Assembly (NCBI GenBank): GCA_964486645.1
Contig: CAZAOG010000020.1
Coordinates: forward strand, 1 to 29,088
Length of the DNA: 29,088 nucleotides
Direction of reading: 5' to 3'
Source: GCA-002790365 sp964486645
GTDB lineage: Bacteria > Bacteroidota > Ignavibacteria > Ignavibacteriales > Ignavibacteriaceae
The notes under the pieces were generated by a model, which saw only the letters and a list, made by a program, of their open reading frames with translations, was not told where the DNA came from and did no database searches. Positions 1-7,454 of this stretch are shown here, in pieces. The translations under genes were made by a program, and so were the position numbers. Numbering within the stretch: position 1 is the first letter of the stretch; each line of letters opens with the position of its first letter.

Positions 1-55
1 AGGAATGAGTGTTAAGGAAATAGAAAAATGGCTGGGTAGCAATTTAAATTATTAA
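1..55 (+). CDS. metH: C-terminal end of a B12-dependent methionine synthase (partial)
   Basis: An open frame enters from the left edge (codons start at base 2) and ends at a TAA at 53-55. The readable tail is GMSVKEIEKWLGSNLNY. This matches the very end of the AdoMet-binding activation domain of cobalamin-dependent methionine synthase, where a stretch of the type KGMS-x-x-EVE-x-WL-x-PNL-x-Y closes the protein. MetH transfers a methyl group from methyltetrahydrofolate to homocysteine in the cytoplasm, and the C-terminal domain reactivates oxidised cobalamin. Only 17 residues are visible, so the call rests on recall of that tail and the rest of the gene must lie to the left. It converges with the restriction operon that follows. 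Confidence 0.72.
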   Translation, partial: GMSVKEIEKWLGSNLNY

Positions 56-232
56 ACTAAGAAATATGTGATGAGGATAATCGCAAGATCAAAATAATAA
101 TGTTGGATAATTACAAAAATTATTTAATAATTACCCCATAAATAATGGCTTGTTTTAAAAACAAAACGTTATATTTATACAAAAACTACATTGAAAAAAC
201 CTTGTAGTATTTGGGAGATTTATTAGTTTGAT

Positions 233-637
233 TTATCTATAATATTCCTTCAATATTCTATTTACACACTTTGAGGTATGTTTTTTAATATCATATTCCC
301 AAAGTCTTATTACACGCCAACCATCAGATTTAAGAGTTTTATTAACTTCACGATCTCTTTTTTTATTTTTTGCAATTTTCTTTTTCCAATATTCAGTATT
401 TGTCTTTGGCATAATAAATCTTTTGGGATGTCCGTGCCAAAAATCCGAATCAACAAACACTATTATCTTTTTTCTACGAAACACAATATCAGGCCTGCCA
501 GTAATTTTGTTGACGTGAGCTGAAAAATAGATTTTTAATTTTTTTAGCTCTCTCATTATTGTGAGTTCAGGCTTTGTTTCTTTTGACCGAATATTTTGCA
601 TATTCTTTTTTCTTTGAGCGGGGGTTAAATTATCCAT
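233..637 (-). CDS. vsr: Vsr-type very short patch repair endonuclease
   Basis: A 134-residue protein, the usual Vsr size. Vsr nicks 5' of a T:G mismatch left when 5-methylcytosine deaminates, so it protects sites methylated by a partner C5 methyltransferase. The N-terminus (LTPAQRKKNMQNIRSKETKPE) has the family's RSKNM-x-x-I-x-S-x-x-T-x-x-E pattern. GRPD (D50) carries the catalytic aspartate, FVDSDFWHGHP lies at 61-71, and a GWRVIRLWEYDI block follows. The zinc-binding cysteines of E. coli Vsr are absent: the C of GCFWH is D65, the later C is H70, and the WEC position is WEY. It is the last gene of a minus-strand operon, 2 bp after the nuclease gene stop. The methyltransferase two genes upstream supplies the lesion it would repair. 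Confidence 0.93.
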   Translation of the reverse strand: MDNLTPAQRKKNMQNIRSKETKPELTIMRELKKLKIYFSAHVNKITGRPDIVFRRKKIIVFVDSDFWHGHPKRFIMPKTNTEYWKKKIAKNKKRDREVNKTLKSDGWRVIRLWEYDIKKHTSKCVNRILKEYYR

Positions 638-639
638 TT

Positions 640-1626
640 TTATACGGAAAAATCTAGGAAATATGTTTCTTCATCAATTCTATAAAAGGTTAAATCTGTT
701 CTTCCATAATTTATAAGATGTTCTAATAGAACAGGCTCCCCATTTGCAACATTTAATCGGTTCCGAAAGTATTCGCCAATTAGACTGTTATTATGAGGTG
801 TGTGAATGGCTTTCCCATTATCTTGTGCACGAGTACATATTAAAACTTTATTGTCATCAGTTAATAATGTAAAATGTACACCTCGTGGAGGGAAGAAATT
901 TGTGCGGTAGACATTAGCCGGTAATCTTATATATGCTTGATTGGGTTCACGGTGTTCCTCGGGGCGTTGACCCCAATTTAAACCGGAACGCTGAGGTAAA
1001 TTACCAGATCTGTCAAGAAAAGAAACTGTGACTGTTTCAAACAGGGCAATGTCCGGTTGGGCTTGAGTTGTAACACTGGTCGTTTGTGTTTCTGTTAATT
1101 CCCTTGCACGGCGACGGTAAAATCTGTCATTATAAACTTGTATAATATTTTCGGAATCAGGGTTTGTACAATAAATTGATCCCTCAATCAATCTATTGAA
1201 ATAATCTATAGCATCTTCATTTGAGCATTCGGTTAATACTTCTAGTTGACTAGTGCCATTAAAAGCAGTTTGTGTATAATTAGCAGAACCCAAAAAACTT
1301 CGATAGGGTTTATTGTCATTTTGCCAGATATAAAGTTTGGTATGAAAGGGGGGCATATTGAATCTGTAACTACATTGAAATCGTTGTTCAAATTCTTCGT
1401 TCACAATTTGTTGGAAACCGCTATGATTACTTAGCGAAATACCATCTGTGGGGCTCATTCCAATAATTAAATTTACCTCTACATTATTAATACCAAGACT
1501 CCGTAGTTCATTTAGGTGATGGAAAGCCATAGCGGAAGTTGCATAACCAGAAGCAATCAATAATTTATTACAACCATTTTTGGCTGGATCAATTAATATG
1601 TTTTGAAATAAATTGGTGGATATCAT
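640..1626 (-). CDS. NgoFVII-family type II restriction endonuclease (PLD nuclease)
   Basis: A 328-residue protein with two parts. The N-terminal half is a phospholipase-D-like nuclease with the half-motif H95-T-K97 (FHTKLYIW) followed by FLGSAN at 111-116. The C-terminal half (about 195-328) includes SGLNWGQR, NQAYIRLP, AQDNGKAIHTPHNNS, GEYFRNRL and YGRTDLTFYRID. These match the B3-like DNA-binding domain of the NgoFVII family, an architecture related to BfiI, whose PLD domain cuts without metal as a dimer. The gene overlaps the methyltransferase stop by 4 bp (ATGA at 1626-1623) and precedes vsr, a complete type II cassette. NgoFVII itself cuts GCSGC, but the recognition sequence here cannot be read from the DNA. 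Confidence 0.9.
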   Translation of the reverse strand: MISTNLFQNILIDPAKNGCNKLLIASGYATSAMAFHHLNELRSLGINNVEVNLIIGMSPTDGISLSNHSGFQQIVNEEFEQRFQCSYRFNMPPFHTKLYIWQNDNKPYRSFLGSANYTQTAFNGTSQLEVLTECSNEDAIDYFNRLIEGSIYCTNPDSENIIQVYNDRFYRRRARELTETQTTSVTTQAQPDIALFETVTVSFLDRSGNLPQRSGLNWGQRPEEHREPNQAYIRLPANVYRTNFFPPRGVHFTLLTDDNKVLICTRAQDNGKAIHTPHNNSLIGEYFRNRLNVANGEPVLLEHLINYGRTDLTFYRIDEETYFLDFSV

Positions 1627-2798
1627 TTAACAGCCTTAACATTTTTTTTATATTTTTTTTGTTTATCAAATAAAATAAACTGATTAGAATTTGATTTTAT
1701 ATTATAGATTTCAGTTTGACATTTTTGGATTAATGGTTTAATATTACATCCAATAGAGGGATAATCAATACCAGCAAAGCTTTTCAAAAGAGATTCAAAA
1801 ATCACCTTTACGCCTTTGGGAGGAACTGCCATTCCAATTTGTTTTCGAACACTTTCTTTTGAACCAAAAAATTCAAAATCATCTGGGAAGGACTGTAGGC
1901 GGGCTCGCTCTCTATTTGTTAAAGCACGATTTTCTGACCAGTGATAAACGTGAGTTCCGCCACCACCGCTCCCAGTGATTGTATAAGCTGGCTTATCAGG
2001 CTGGAGTCGCTTATATATTTGACTTAATTTTGCACCTTTAATATTTAATCTTAAATGAGGAGGTAATTTAGCGGTAAATGCATTTTCCCCAGGTTTAATA
2101 TGTTTTAGTCTTTCAATAACTTGAGTTGATTGATTTGTAAGTTCATTGTTGGGAAGGTTTTTTGTAATTGGGGGATTTTCCAAAGCATTCTTTGCGCTTA
2201 TGTTAAAATTTTTAAAAGGTTCTGGTGAAGGAACTTTAAAAACTACATCGAGATCCTTTCTAATACCGATTATTATAATTCGTTGACGTGCTTGTGGGAC
2301 TCCATATTGATTAAATTTGTATAGATGGGGATAAATTGAATAACCAGCTTCAAAAAGTTCTTCTAATATATTGGTGAATGTTCTACCTTCATTTGCATTT
2401 CTTAAACCCCCAACGTTTTCTGCCAAAAACCATTTAGGTGAGAAATATTTTAGAGCTTTTACTCCAAAAGAATAAAGGGGTCCATAAACTCCATTAATTC
2501 CCTTTTTTTCACCAACAACACTAAAATCATTACATGGAAATCCAAAAGCTAAACCATCAATGTCAGAAATAGCTTTTAATTTACCAAAATCTAATTTTCT
2601 GATATCTTTGCAAATTACCGAATTGGGAGATTCTGGACAAATATTTTTTGTGTATGTAATGCACGAATCTTTGTCATAGTCGGTTGACCAAGCGTGTTCA
2701 ATTGTATATTCAGAATTTATAGTTTTTATTGTGGCGTTCTTCGCGGCTAGGCCTAAACCTCCAGGGCCACAAAATAATTCACCAAACCTAAAAATCAT
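1623..2798 (-). CDS. DNA (cytosine-5) methyltransferase of the type II R-M system
   Basis: Modification enzyme of the cassette, methylating C5 of cytosine with AdoMet. Numbered from the start at 2798 (391 residues), motif I is FGELFCGPGGLGLA at 5-18, motif IV is GFPCNDFS with catalytic C89, motif VI is ENVGG at 127-131, motif VIII is QARQR at 169-173, and motif IX/X is RALTNRERARLQSFP plus QIGMAVPP near the end. The target recognition domain lies between about 200 and 310. The frame continues upstream to an ATG at 2843 and a TTG at 2849. The ATG at 2798 was preferred because it puts motif I at the normal distance from the N-terminus and AAGG lies just upstream. The gene is transcribed divergently from the MFS gene and its stop overlaps the nuclease start. 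Confidence 0.95.
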   Translation of the reverse strand: MIFRFGELFCGPGGLGLAAKNATIKTINSEYTIEHAWSTDYDKDSCITYTKNICPESPNSVICKDIRKLDFGKLKAISDIDGLAFGFPCNDFSVVGEKKGINGVYGPLYSFGVKALKYFSPKWFLAENVGGLRNANEGRTFTNILEELFEAGYSIYPHLYKFNQYGVPQARQRIIIIGIRKDLDVVFKVPSPEPFKNFNISAKNALENPPITKNLPNNELTNQSTQVIERLKHIKPGENAFTAKLPPHLRLNIKGAKLSQIYKRLQPDKPAYTITGSGGGGTHVYHWSENRALTNRERARLQSFPDDFEFFGSKESVRKQIGMAVPPKGVKVIFESLLKSFAGIDYPSIGCNIKPLIQKCQTEIYNIKSNSNQFILFDKQKKYKKNVKAVK

Positions 2799-2985
2799 AC
2801 TAACCTTTTTGTTTTGCTTTAATTTAAATATAAGATTTTTCATGCACAACTTAAATACTTTTTATTAACTCAATCTGTAATAAATCAATCATTACATAAC
2901 ATTTATTTTTTATTTGATTATTCCAACTTATTCCATTTGTTTGTAATTTTAACAAAGGCATTCAAAATTATCAAACGGAATAATA

Positions 2986-4605
2986 ATGGAAAACAAATCT
3001 GAAGCTCAAAACCCGCAGGAAGAAAAAAAATCTTTTTCTCAAGTATTAAAAGATGCTTTTAAAGAACTCAAAGAAACGTCGATAGCTTTTGTAAAAGCAC
3101 CAAAGGCATTGTGGGGCGTTAACGTTCCTTATGTTTTAGAGGGACTTGTTTATTTCGGCGTGCTTACAATTCTCGGAAAATATAATTCCGAAAATGTCGG
3201 CTTAACCGATCCGCAGGCGGGACTGGTATACAGTTTTCTAACAGGCGGAATTACATTCGCAATGTTGGTTCTCGGGGGATTATCCGACAAACTCGGTGTT
3301 CGTAAATCCCTTATTATTTCGTTTCTTGTCTTACTCTTGGGAAGAGTGCTTGTCGGTATTTCCGGTTCGTTCGGACTCTCAAACGGTTTGTGGTCGCCTA
3401 TGTTCTTTACAATGACAACCGGTCTGCTTTTTGTTTTGCTTGCTTACGGTTTGTACCAGCCGGCAGCTTATGCGGCGGTAAAAAGATACACCACGCCAAA
3501 AACTGCGGCAATGGGTTACGCAGCTATTTACGGATTTATGAATTTGGGCGCTTTCTTTTCGGGATTTATTTCATCTTTAACTCGCCCTCATTTTGAAGAC
3601 GTGTTTCCGCCAAACGGCTTAACCGCAGTATTTTGGGTATATGCAATAATTACTTTTCTTGCACTTGTAATTACCCTTATGATGATTACGAAAAAAACCG
3701 ACAAGGATGCGGTTGACGCGGTTAAAGCCGCTAACGAAGAGGAAGAAAAAGATGACAAAGATGAGAAACCGGATGTAAAGATAAACAATACACGCTTAAT
3801 CGCATACAGCATTTTAACTCTCGGCAGCTTTTTACTGTCCGGTTTCGGATTTAAAAATTCTTTAAATTTTGTATCAAAATTTTCTGTTTTCGGATTGTCG
3901 ATAACAATTGATTTCTTCTTTACTCTTACGCTTATATTCTTTGGGCTTGCGGTTTTTGAATACTTAAGGAACAGATCTTACCATCCGTTCAGAGATAAAC
4001 GTTTTACATTTTTCATTTTTGTTCTTATTCCGGTGCAAACATTGTTTGCCCACAACTGGCTTACGCTTCCTTATTACTTAGACCGTGCATTCCGGGGCTC
4101 TGTGGTAAGCGAATACTTTGAAATATTTTCAAATATAAATCCGATTTTAGTTTTCTTGTTTGCGCCTATTGTTGCGGGACTGACAGCCAAAGCCGATGTG
4201 TATAAAATGATGATTTACGGAACCTTTGTTATGGCTGTTCCCACGTTCCTTTTAACAATTGGACCAAATATGTACCTGTTCCTTATTTATATTTTGGTAA
4301 TGACCATAGGCGAATCGATGTGGCAGCCGAGATTTTTACAGTGGATTGCAGAAGTTGCACCGAAAGGCAAGGTCGGTTTGTATATGGGGGTCGGACAGTT
4401 TCCATGGTTCCTGACAAAAGTAATTACAGGGTTTTATTCCGGCTGGTTCCTGATGAAGTACGTTCCGCTCGGTGTTACTCCCGAAGAAATGAGCACGGGA
4501 ACAATGTGGTTTATTTACGGACTGATTGCAATTATAAGTCCTATTGGATTGGTCCTTGCAAAAAAATGGGTAATGAAAGATTTTAAGACGAAGGCGGTTG
4601 AATAA
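2986..4605 (+). CDS. MFS transporter (inner membrane), possibly POT/peptide-transporter-like
   Basis: A 539-residue integral membrane protein with about twelve hydrophobic segments. The N-terminal 40 residues are polar and lysine/glutamate rich. GGLSDKLGVRKS (about residues 97-108) is the classic MFS motif A loop between helices 2 and 3. A charged linker, rich in E, D and K (about 235-265), separates the two six-helix halves as expected for the central cytoplasmic loop. The family moves small solutes with an ion gradient. The overall look resembles proton-dependent oligopeptide transporters, but no ExxER-type substrate motif was found, so the substrate stays open. It is monocistronic, divergent from the R-M operon and ends before a strong hairpin shared with the convergent lipoprotein gene. 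Confidence 0.85.
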   Translation: MENKSEAQNPQEEKKSFSQVLKDAFKELKETSIAFVKAPKALWGVNVPYVLEGLVYFGVLTILGKYNSENVGLTDPQAGLVYSFLTGGITFAMLVLGGLSDKLGVRKSLIISFLVLLLGRVLVGISGSFGLSNGLWSPMFFTMTTGLLFVLLAYGLYQPAAYAAVKRYTTPKTAAMGYAAIYGFMNLGAFFSGFISSLTRPHFEDVFPPNGLTAVFWVYAIITFLALVITLMMITKKTDKDAVDAVKAANEEEEKDDKDEKPDVKINNTRLIAYSILTLGSFLLSGFGFKNSLNFVSKFSVFGLSITIDFFFTLTLIFFGLAVFEYLRNRSYHPFRDKRFTFFIFVLIPVQTLFAHNWLTLPYYLDRAFRGSVVSEYFEIFSNINPILVFLFAPIVAGLTAKADVYKMMIYGTFVMAVPTFLLTIGPNMYLFLIYILVMTIGESMWQPRFLQWIAEVAPKGKVGLYMGVGQFPWFLTKVITGFYSGWFLMKYVPLGVTPEEMSTGTMWFIYGLIAIISPIGLVLAKKWVMKDFKTKAVE

Positions 4606-4683
4606 AAAATAATTTACAGAAAATTATTTTTAATGTACTTTTTATTGGTTGAATTCATCACGGGAAGTTTAAAGCAGCAAAAT

Positions 4684-4727
4684 TAAAAAAAGCTCTATCT
4701 GTTAAATACAGAATAGAGCTTCTTTTA
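4684..4727. terminator. Bidirectional intrinsic terminator
   Basis: A 9-bp perfect stem (4690-4698 AAGCTCTAT with 4713-4721 ATAGAGCTT), extended by CTG/CAG around a one-base bulge, lies between two convergent genes. An A-run on the left supplies a U-tract for minus-strand transcripts and CTTTT on the right does so for plus-strand transcripts. It can therefore end both the MFS transporter and the lipoprotein mRNA. Confidence 0.85.
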
Positions 4728-4750
4728 TATACGCTTTTTATTCGGTCTGC

Positions 4751-5566
4751 CTAATCTTCGTTTCCGTCTTCATTTCCGTCTTTATTATCATCTTCAAAAG
4801 CGTTCATATATTTTTTAATATTGTTATTTATCAAACTAAGATTGTTTGGGTCCGAAGGATCAAATAAATTTCCTGCAGAATCTTTAAACCATCCGTTTGA
4901 GTTGAAATTTAATGTAAGGTTTAATGATGTTGTACTTGGTGTTACAACCAAACTTTTTGCTAAATTTATATCAACTTCGGCTTCAATCTGTGATTTGAAA
5001 TTAAAAGCAGTATTGCTTCCGTTCTTATAAACTTTTCCTTCCACAAGTATGCTGAAACCCGGAGCGGCTAAAAAATCCGCAAACTTGGGTTGTTCGCTTG
5101 CAGGCAGTGTGTTTACTTCTGTCTGGTTTACTTTATGGATTTCAAACTTTATTCCGTTATATGTGCCGGCAGGTAAATTGGCAACCGCGATTTCTTGTAC
5201 GGAACCCGCTAAATTTAATTCCACTACCGTCGGTTTATGAAGATCCTTTTCTTTTTCGTTGTTTTTGTTCTCAACATCCGTATCCATCTCATAGTCTTTG
5301 TTTTCGGTGCCCGATTTAAGTTTTAAATCTCTTAAAACAAAACGAGCTCTTGTTAGAACAACCGAGTCTACCGCTTGTGTACCGTTGGATTTAGGCAAAC
5401 CCGATACGGGTATATTTACGTATCTTACACTTAGCGATACATTGGGTGCTGCCGTGCCGTTGGATATGGAATCTACCGGATTTCCGCCTCCGTTATTGCT
5501 GCATCCGCTTAATAAAGTCAGTGATAAGATTATTAATGCAGCGCTTCCCATGATTTTGCGTAACAT
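4751..5566 (-). CDS. Secreted lipoprotein, DUF4382-like, with acidic repeat tail
   Basis: A 271-residue lipoprotein. It has a basic N-terminus, a hydrophobic core and the lipobox LLSGC with C22 as the lipidated residue, followed by a flexible Asn/Gly/Ser segment. The mature part is beta-rich (LSVRYVNIPVSGLPKS, VVLTRARFVLRDLKLKSG, VELNLAGSVQEIAVANLPAGTYNGIKFEI). The pattern of a structural adhesin-like domain with a PAGTYNGIKFEI strand resembles DUF4382, but this assignment is from memory. The protein ends in an acidic tandem tail (GNEDGNED) encoded by a 12-bp repeat. AAGGAG lies 6 bp before the ATG. No enzymatic motif is visible, and it probably sits in the periplasm-facing or outer membrane leaflet. 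Confidence 0.75.
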   Translation of the reverse strand: MLRKIMGSAALIILSLTLLSGCSNNGGGNPVDSISNGTAAPNVSLSVRYVNIPVSGLPKSNGTQAVDSVVLTRARFVLRDLKLKSGTENKDYEMDTDVENKNNEKEKDLHKPTVVELNLAGSVQEIAVANLPAGTYNGIKFEIHKVNQTEVNTLPASEQPKFADFLAAPGFSILVEGKVYKNGSNTAFNFKSQIEAEVDINLAKSLVVTPSTTSLNLTLNFNSNGWFKDSAGNLFDPSDPNNLSLINNNIKKYMNAFEDDNKDGNEDGNED

Positions 5567-5851
5567 TTTATTCTCCTTTTTATGTTTTTGTTTATTTCTT
5601 TTGGTTTATATACAATAGTATATTACTTACACAAAAAGTGACAAAATATTTTTTTCCGACCGTATGGTTGTAATAAACATATAAAAATTAAAACAAGAGA
5701 GAGTGATTTTTAAATTGCGTATATTTTAAAAGAATAAGTCGGAACCTGCAACAATTACTTTTAAGAAGTATTTACAAACAACAAAAATAATTTTTGAATC
5801 TTTATTGAAGCAGAAGCATCATATTATTAAAAAAAATAAGGAATAAAAAAA

Positions 5852-6238
5852 ATGAATTACTATTATAGCAAAACAGTTGAACAAGATTTTGAAAATGCAA
5901 TTGAAAAGGTTACCGATGAATTGCAAAAAGAAGGTTTCGGTATTTTAACGGAGATTGACGTAAAAGCAACATTAAAGAAAAAGCTGGACGTTGATTTCAG
6001 AAATTATAAAATCTTGGGCGCTTGCAATCCCGGTTTTGCCCACAAAGCATTATTGGCTGAAAAAAATATCGGCACAATGCTTCCGTGTAATGTAATTGTT
6101 CAGGAAAACGAAGACGGAAAAGTTGAAGTTACAGCCGTTGATCCAATGGCTTCAATGCAGGCGGTTGAAAACCCGGATTTGGAAAACATTGCGTCGGAAG
6201 TAAGAGCAAAACTGCAGAACGTGATTAACAGCCTGTAA
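5852..6238 (+). CDS. DUF302 family protein
   Basis: A small soluble protein of 128 residues matching DUF302 throughout. It opens with the YYSKTVEQDFENAIEKVTDELQKEGFGIL block, followed by a DVKATLKKKLDVDFRNYKILGACNPGFAHKAL core, then GTMLPCNVIVQENEDGKVEVTAVDP. The conserved CNP at the core and the LPCNV segment are the signature positions of the family. The biochemical role of DUF302 is unsettled. Members are found as cytoplasmic or periplasmic proteins near redox and heavy-metal genes. No signal peptide is present. AAGGA precedes the start by eight adenine-rich bases. The next gene follows after 75 bp on the same strand and may be co-transcribed. Confidence 0.9.
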   Translation: MNYYYSKTVEQDFENAIEKVTDELQKEGFGILTEIDVKATLKKKLDVDFRNYKILGACNPGFAHKALLAEKNIGTMLPCNVIVQENEDGKVEVTAVDPMASMQAVENPDLENIASEVRAKLQNVINSL

Positions 6239-6313
6239 TTATTAAAATAGTTTTTTTGTATCCGATAAGACATTTTATTACATATTCTTTCCCTTTATTT
6301 GTAATAAAAATTT

Positions 6314-6682
6314 ATGAGCACAAAAAAACCGGAACTGATATTTGTTTACAATGCCGACAGCGGTCTTTTTAACTCATTGACCGATACTGCGCATAAAATA
6401 TTATCGCCCGAAACATACGGCTGCAATTTATGTGCAATCACTTACGGGGGATTCGGAATGAAGAAAGAATGGAAGGAGTTTCTGAAGAACATTAACATTC
6501 CTATTGACTTTCTTCACAGGAATGAACTTGCCGATAAATATGGTTTTTTATCAATCGATTTACCGGCAATTTTAATTAGTAAAAACGGCGTTCCTCAAAT
6601 ATTGGTTAATTCCGAATCAATCAATTCCTGTAAAACCATAGATGATTTAAAAAATTTGATTAAAAGCAAATTGAGGAATTGA
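6314..6682 (+). CDS. Conserved hypothetical protein with a CNLC motif
   Basis: A 122-residue soluble protein without signal peptide or transmembrane helix. It starts with a beta-strand-like ELIFVYNADSGLFNSLTD segment, then KILSPETYGCNLCAITYGGFGMKKEWKEF, which has a CxxC at about 37-40 and a GFGMKKEWKEF block. The end (FLSIDLPAILISKNGVPQILVNSESINSCKTIDDLKNLIKSK) reads like the last strands and helix of a thioredoxin-like fold. Proteins with this CxLCxxTYGxxxMKxxW block are known to me only as uncharacterised. It follows the DUF302 gene on the same strand, and both contain conserved cysteines, which makes a thiol or metal role plausible but unproven. Confidence 0.7.
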   Translation: MSTKKPELIFVYNADSGLFNSLTDTAHKILSPETYGCNLCAITYGGFGMKKEWKEFLKNINIPIDFLHRNELADKYGFLSIDLPAILISKNGVPQILVNSESINSCKTIDDLKNLIKSKLRN

Positions 6683-6758
6683 TCGTTTCATTTCGGGTGT
6701 TTTTGCATGGTGAAGTTGTAGAACGAAATCACAAAACAAAAAAACAAACAACACTTTC

Positions 6759-6785
6759 TTATAAGCGGCAATGAACAGCTTATAA
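6759..6785 (-). terminator. Possible terminator of the LOG-family gene
   Basis: An 8-bp perfect inverted repeat (TTATAAGC / GCTTATAA) with an 11-nt loop spans the stop codon of the minus-strand gene. In that direction it is followed, after about 12 bases, by a T-rich run. The stem is AT-rich and the U-tract is not immediate, so termination is only possible, not certain. Confidence 0.35.
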
Positions 6786-7304
6786 TTGCTCTGATAAAAA
6801 ACCGATAATTTCATCAACGGTATTAAAATTTTTTACCAAACCGGTTTTTCTATTTTCCTTTTCAATTTGTTTTTCAATCACTTCGATTATTTTTTTCCAC
6901 ATTTCCGAATGAACAGCAACGGGTTTTTTATTTAGCATTCCTTTATTTATAAATTCCCATACAGCAGCAAGCTCAAGCATTGTTCCCGTACCGCCTTGCA
7001 GAACAACATAACCGTCACCGATAGAAATTAATTTTTCAATTCTTTCAAAAAGCGTTTTGCATTTTATTTCTTGGGTTAAAAATTCGCTCGGCTTTGCGTT
7101 CCACAAATCCACCGTAACCCCAATTGCTTCTCCCCCAACCGAAACAGCTCCTTTTGAAACGGCGTTCATTATTCCTTGAAACCCGCCGCTGCAAACCTTA
7201 AAATTATTTTTTGCAAGTTTCCTTCCCAATTCTTCGGCAAAGGTAAATTGCTTATCACCCTCAACGGGCAACGACGAACCGAATACGGTAATTGTTTTTT
7301 TCAT
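6780..7304 (-). CDS. LOG family protein (nucleotide 5'-monophosphate phosphoribohydrolase-like)
   Basis: A 174-residue protein of the SLOG/Rossmann type. CSGGFQGIMNAVSKGA supplies the first GGxxGxM loop and VVLQGGTGTMLELAAVWEF matches the family signature PGGxGTxxE, except that Q replaces P. In the LOG branch these residues cleave cytokinin-type or ordinary nucleoside 5'-monophosphates to the free base. Bacterial members may have other nucleotide substrates, so the exact substrate is not claimed. The frame extends 16 codons further to 7352. The ATG at 7304 gives the typical MKKTITVFGSS start, whereas the extension is basic and atypical. It lies downstream of the aldo/keto reductase on the same strand, separated by palindromic repeats. 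Confidence 0.85.
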   Translation of the reverse strand: MKKTITVFGSSLPVEGDKQFTFAEELGRKLAKNNFKVCSGGFQGIMNAVSKGAVSVGGEAIGVTVDLWNAKPSEFLTQEIKCKTLFERIEKLISIGDGYVVLQGGTGTMLELAAVWEFINKGMLNKKPVAVHSEMWKKIIEVIEKQIEKENRKTGLVKNFNTVDEIIGFLSEQL

Positions 7305-7365
7305 TTGATTAAAGGTGATTCGTAAAAAAAATTTTTTTTTAGCCCGGTTCATTCAAAACATTTCT

Positions 7366-7380
7366 ACCGCCGAGGCAGGT
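7366..7380. repeat. Short GC-rich palindrome (ACCGCCGAGGCAGGT)
   Basis: ACC-GCC pairs with GGC-(A)-GGT around a GA turn, giving a compact hairpin that is far richer in GC than its surroundings. It lies 24 bases from the larger palindrome at 7404-7434 in the same gap. It looks like a fragment of a dispersed intergenic repeat family. No second copy was found in this window. Confidence 0.45.
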
Positions 7381-7403
7381 GTGTTTAGGGGACTATTATT
7401 TCG

Positions 7404-7434
7404 GATTCCCGATATCTCCGAGATACCGGGAATC
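7404..7434. repeat. Palindromic intergenic repeat, copy 1
   Basis: GATTCCCGATATCT pairs with AGATACCGGGAATC across a 3-base loop: 13 of 14 positions match, with one A/C mismatch at 7412/7426. A related sequence begins GATTCCCGATATCT at 8509 on the other side of the aldo/keto reductase gene. It lies 3' of that gene, so it may also end its transcript, although the T-run on either side is poor. Confidence 0.7.
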
Positions 7435-7454
7435 TTGACTTGTTAATCTAAATT

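Noticed and set aside
185..208. A 6-bp inverted repeat ACTACA/TGTAGT with a 12-base loop between the metH tail and vsr
   Set aside because: It is short, has no U-tract and is within chance for an AT-rich gap, so no terminator was called.
4320..4586. An alternative frame inside the MFS gene
   Set aside because: It lies in a second frame of a clearly coding, membrane-type protein and has no independent start signal or recognisable domain.
5625..5645. A TGACA half-site near the lipoprotein start as a Crp/Fnr operator
   Set aside because: The second half-site is not present at the required 6-bp spacing.
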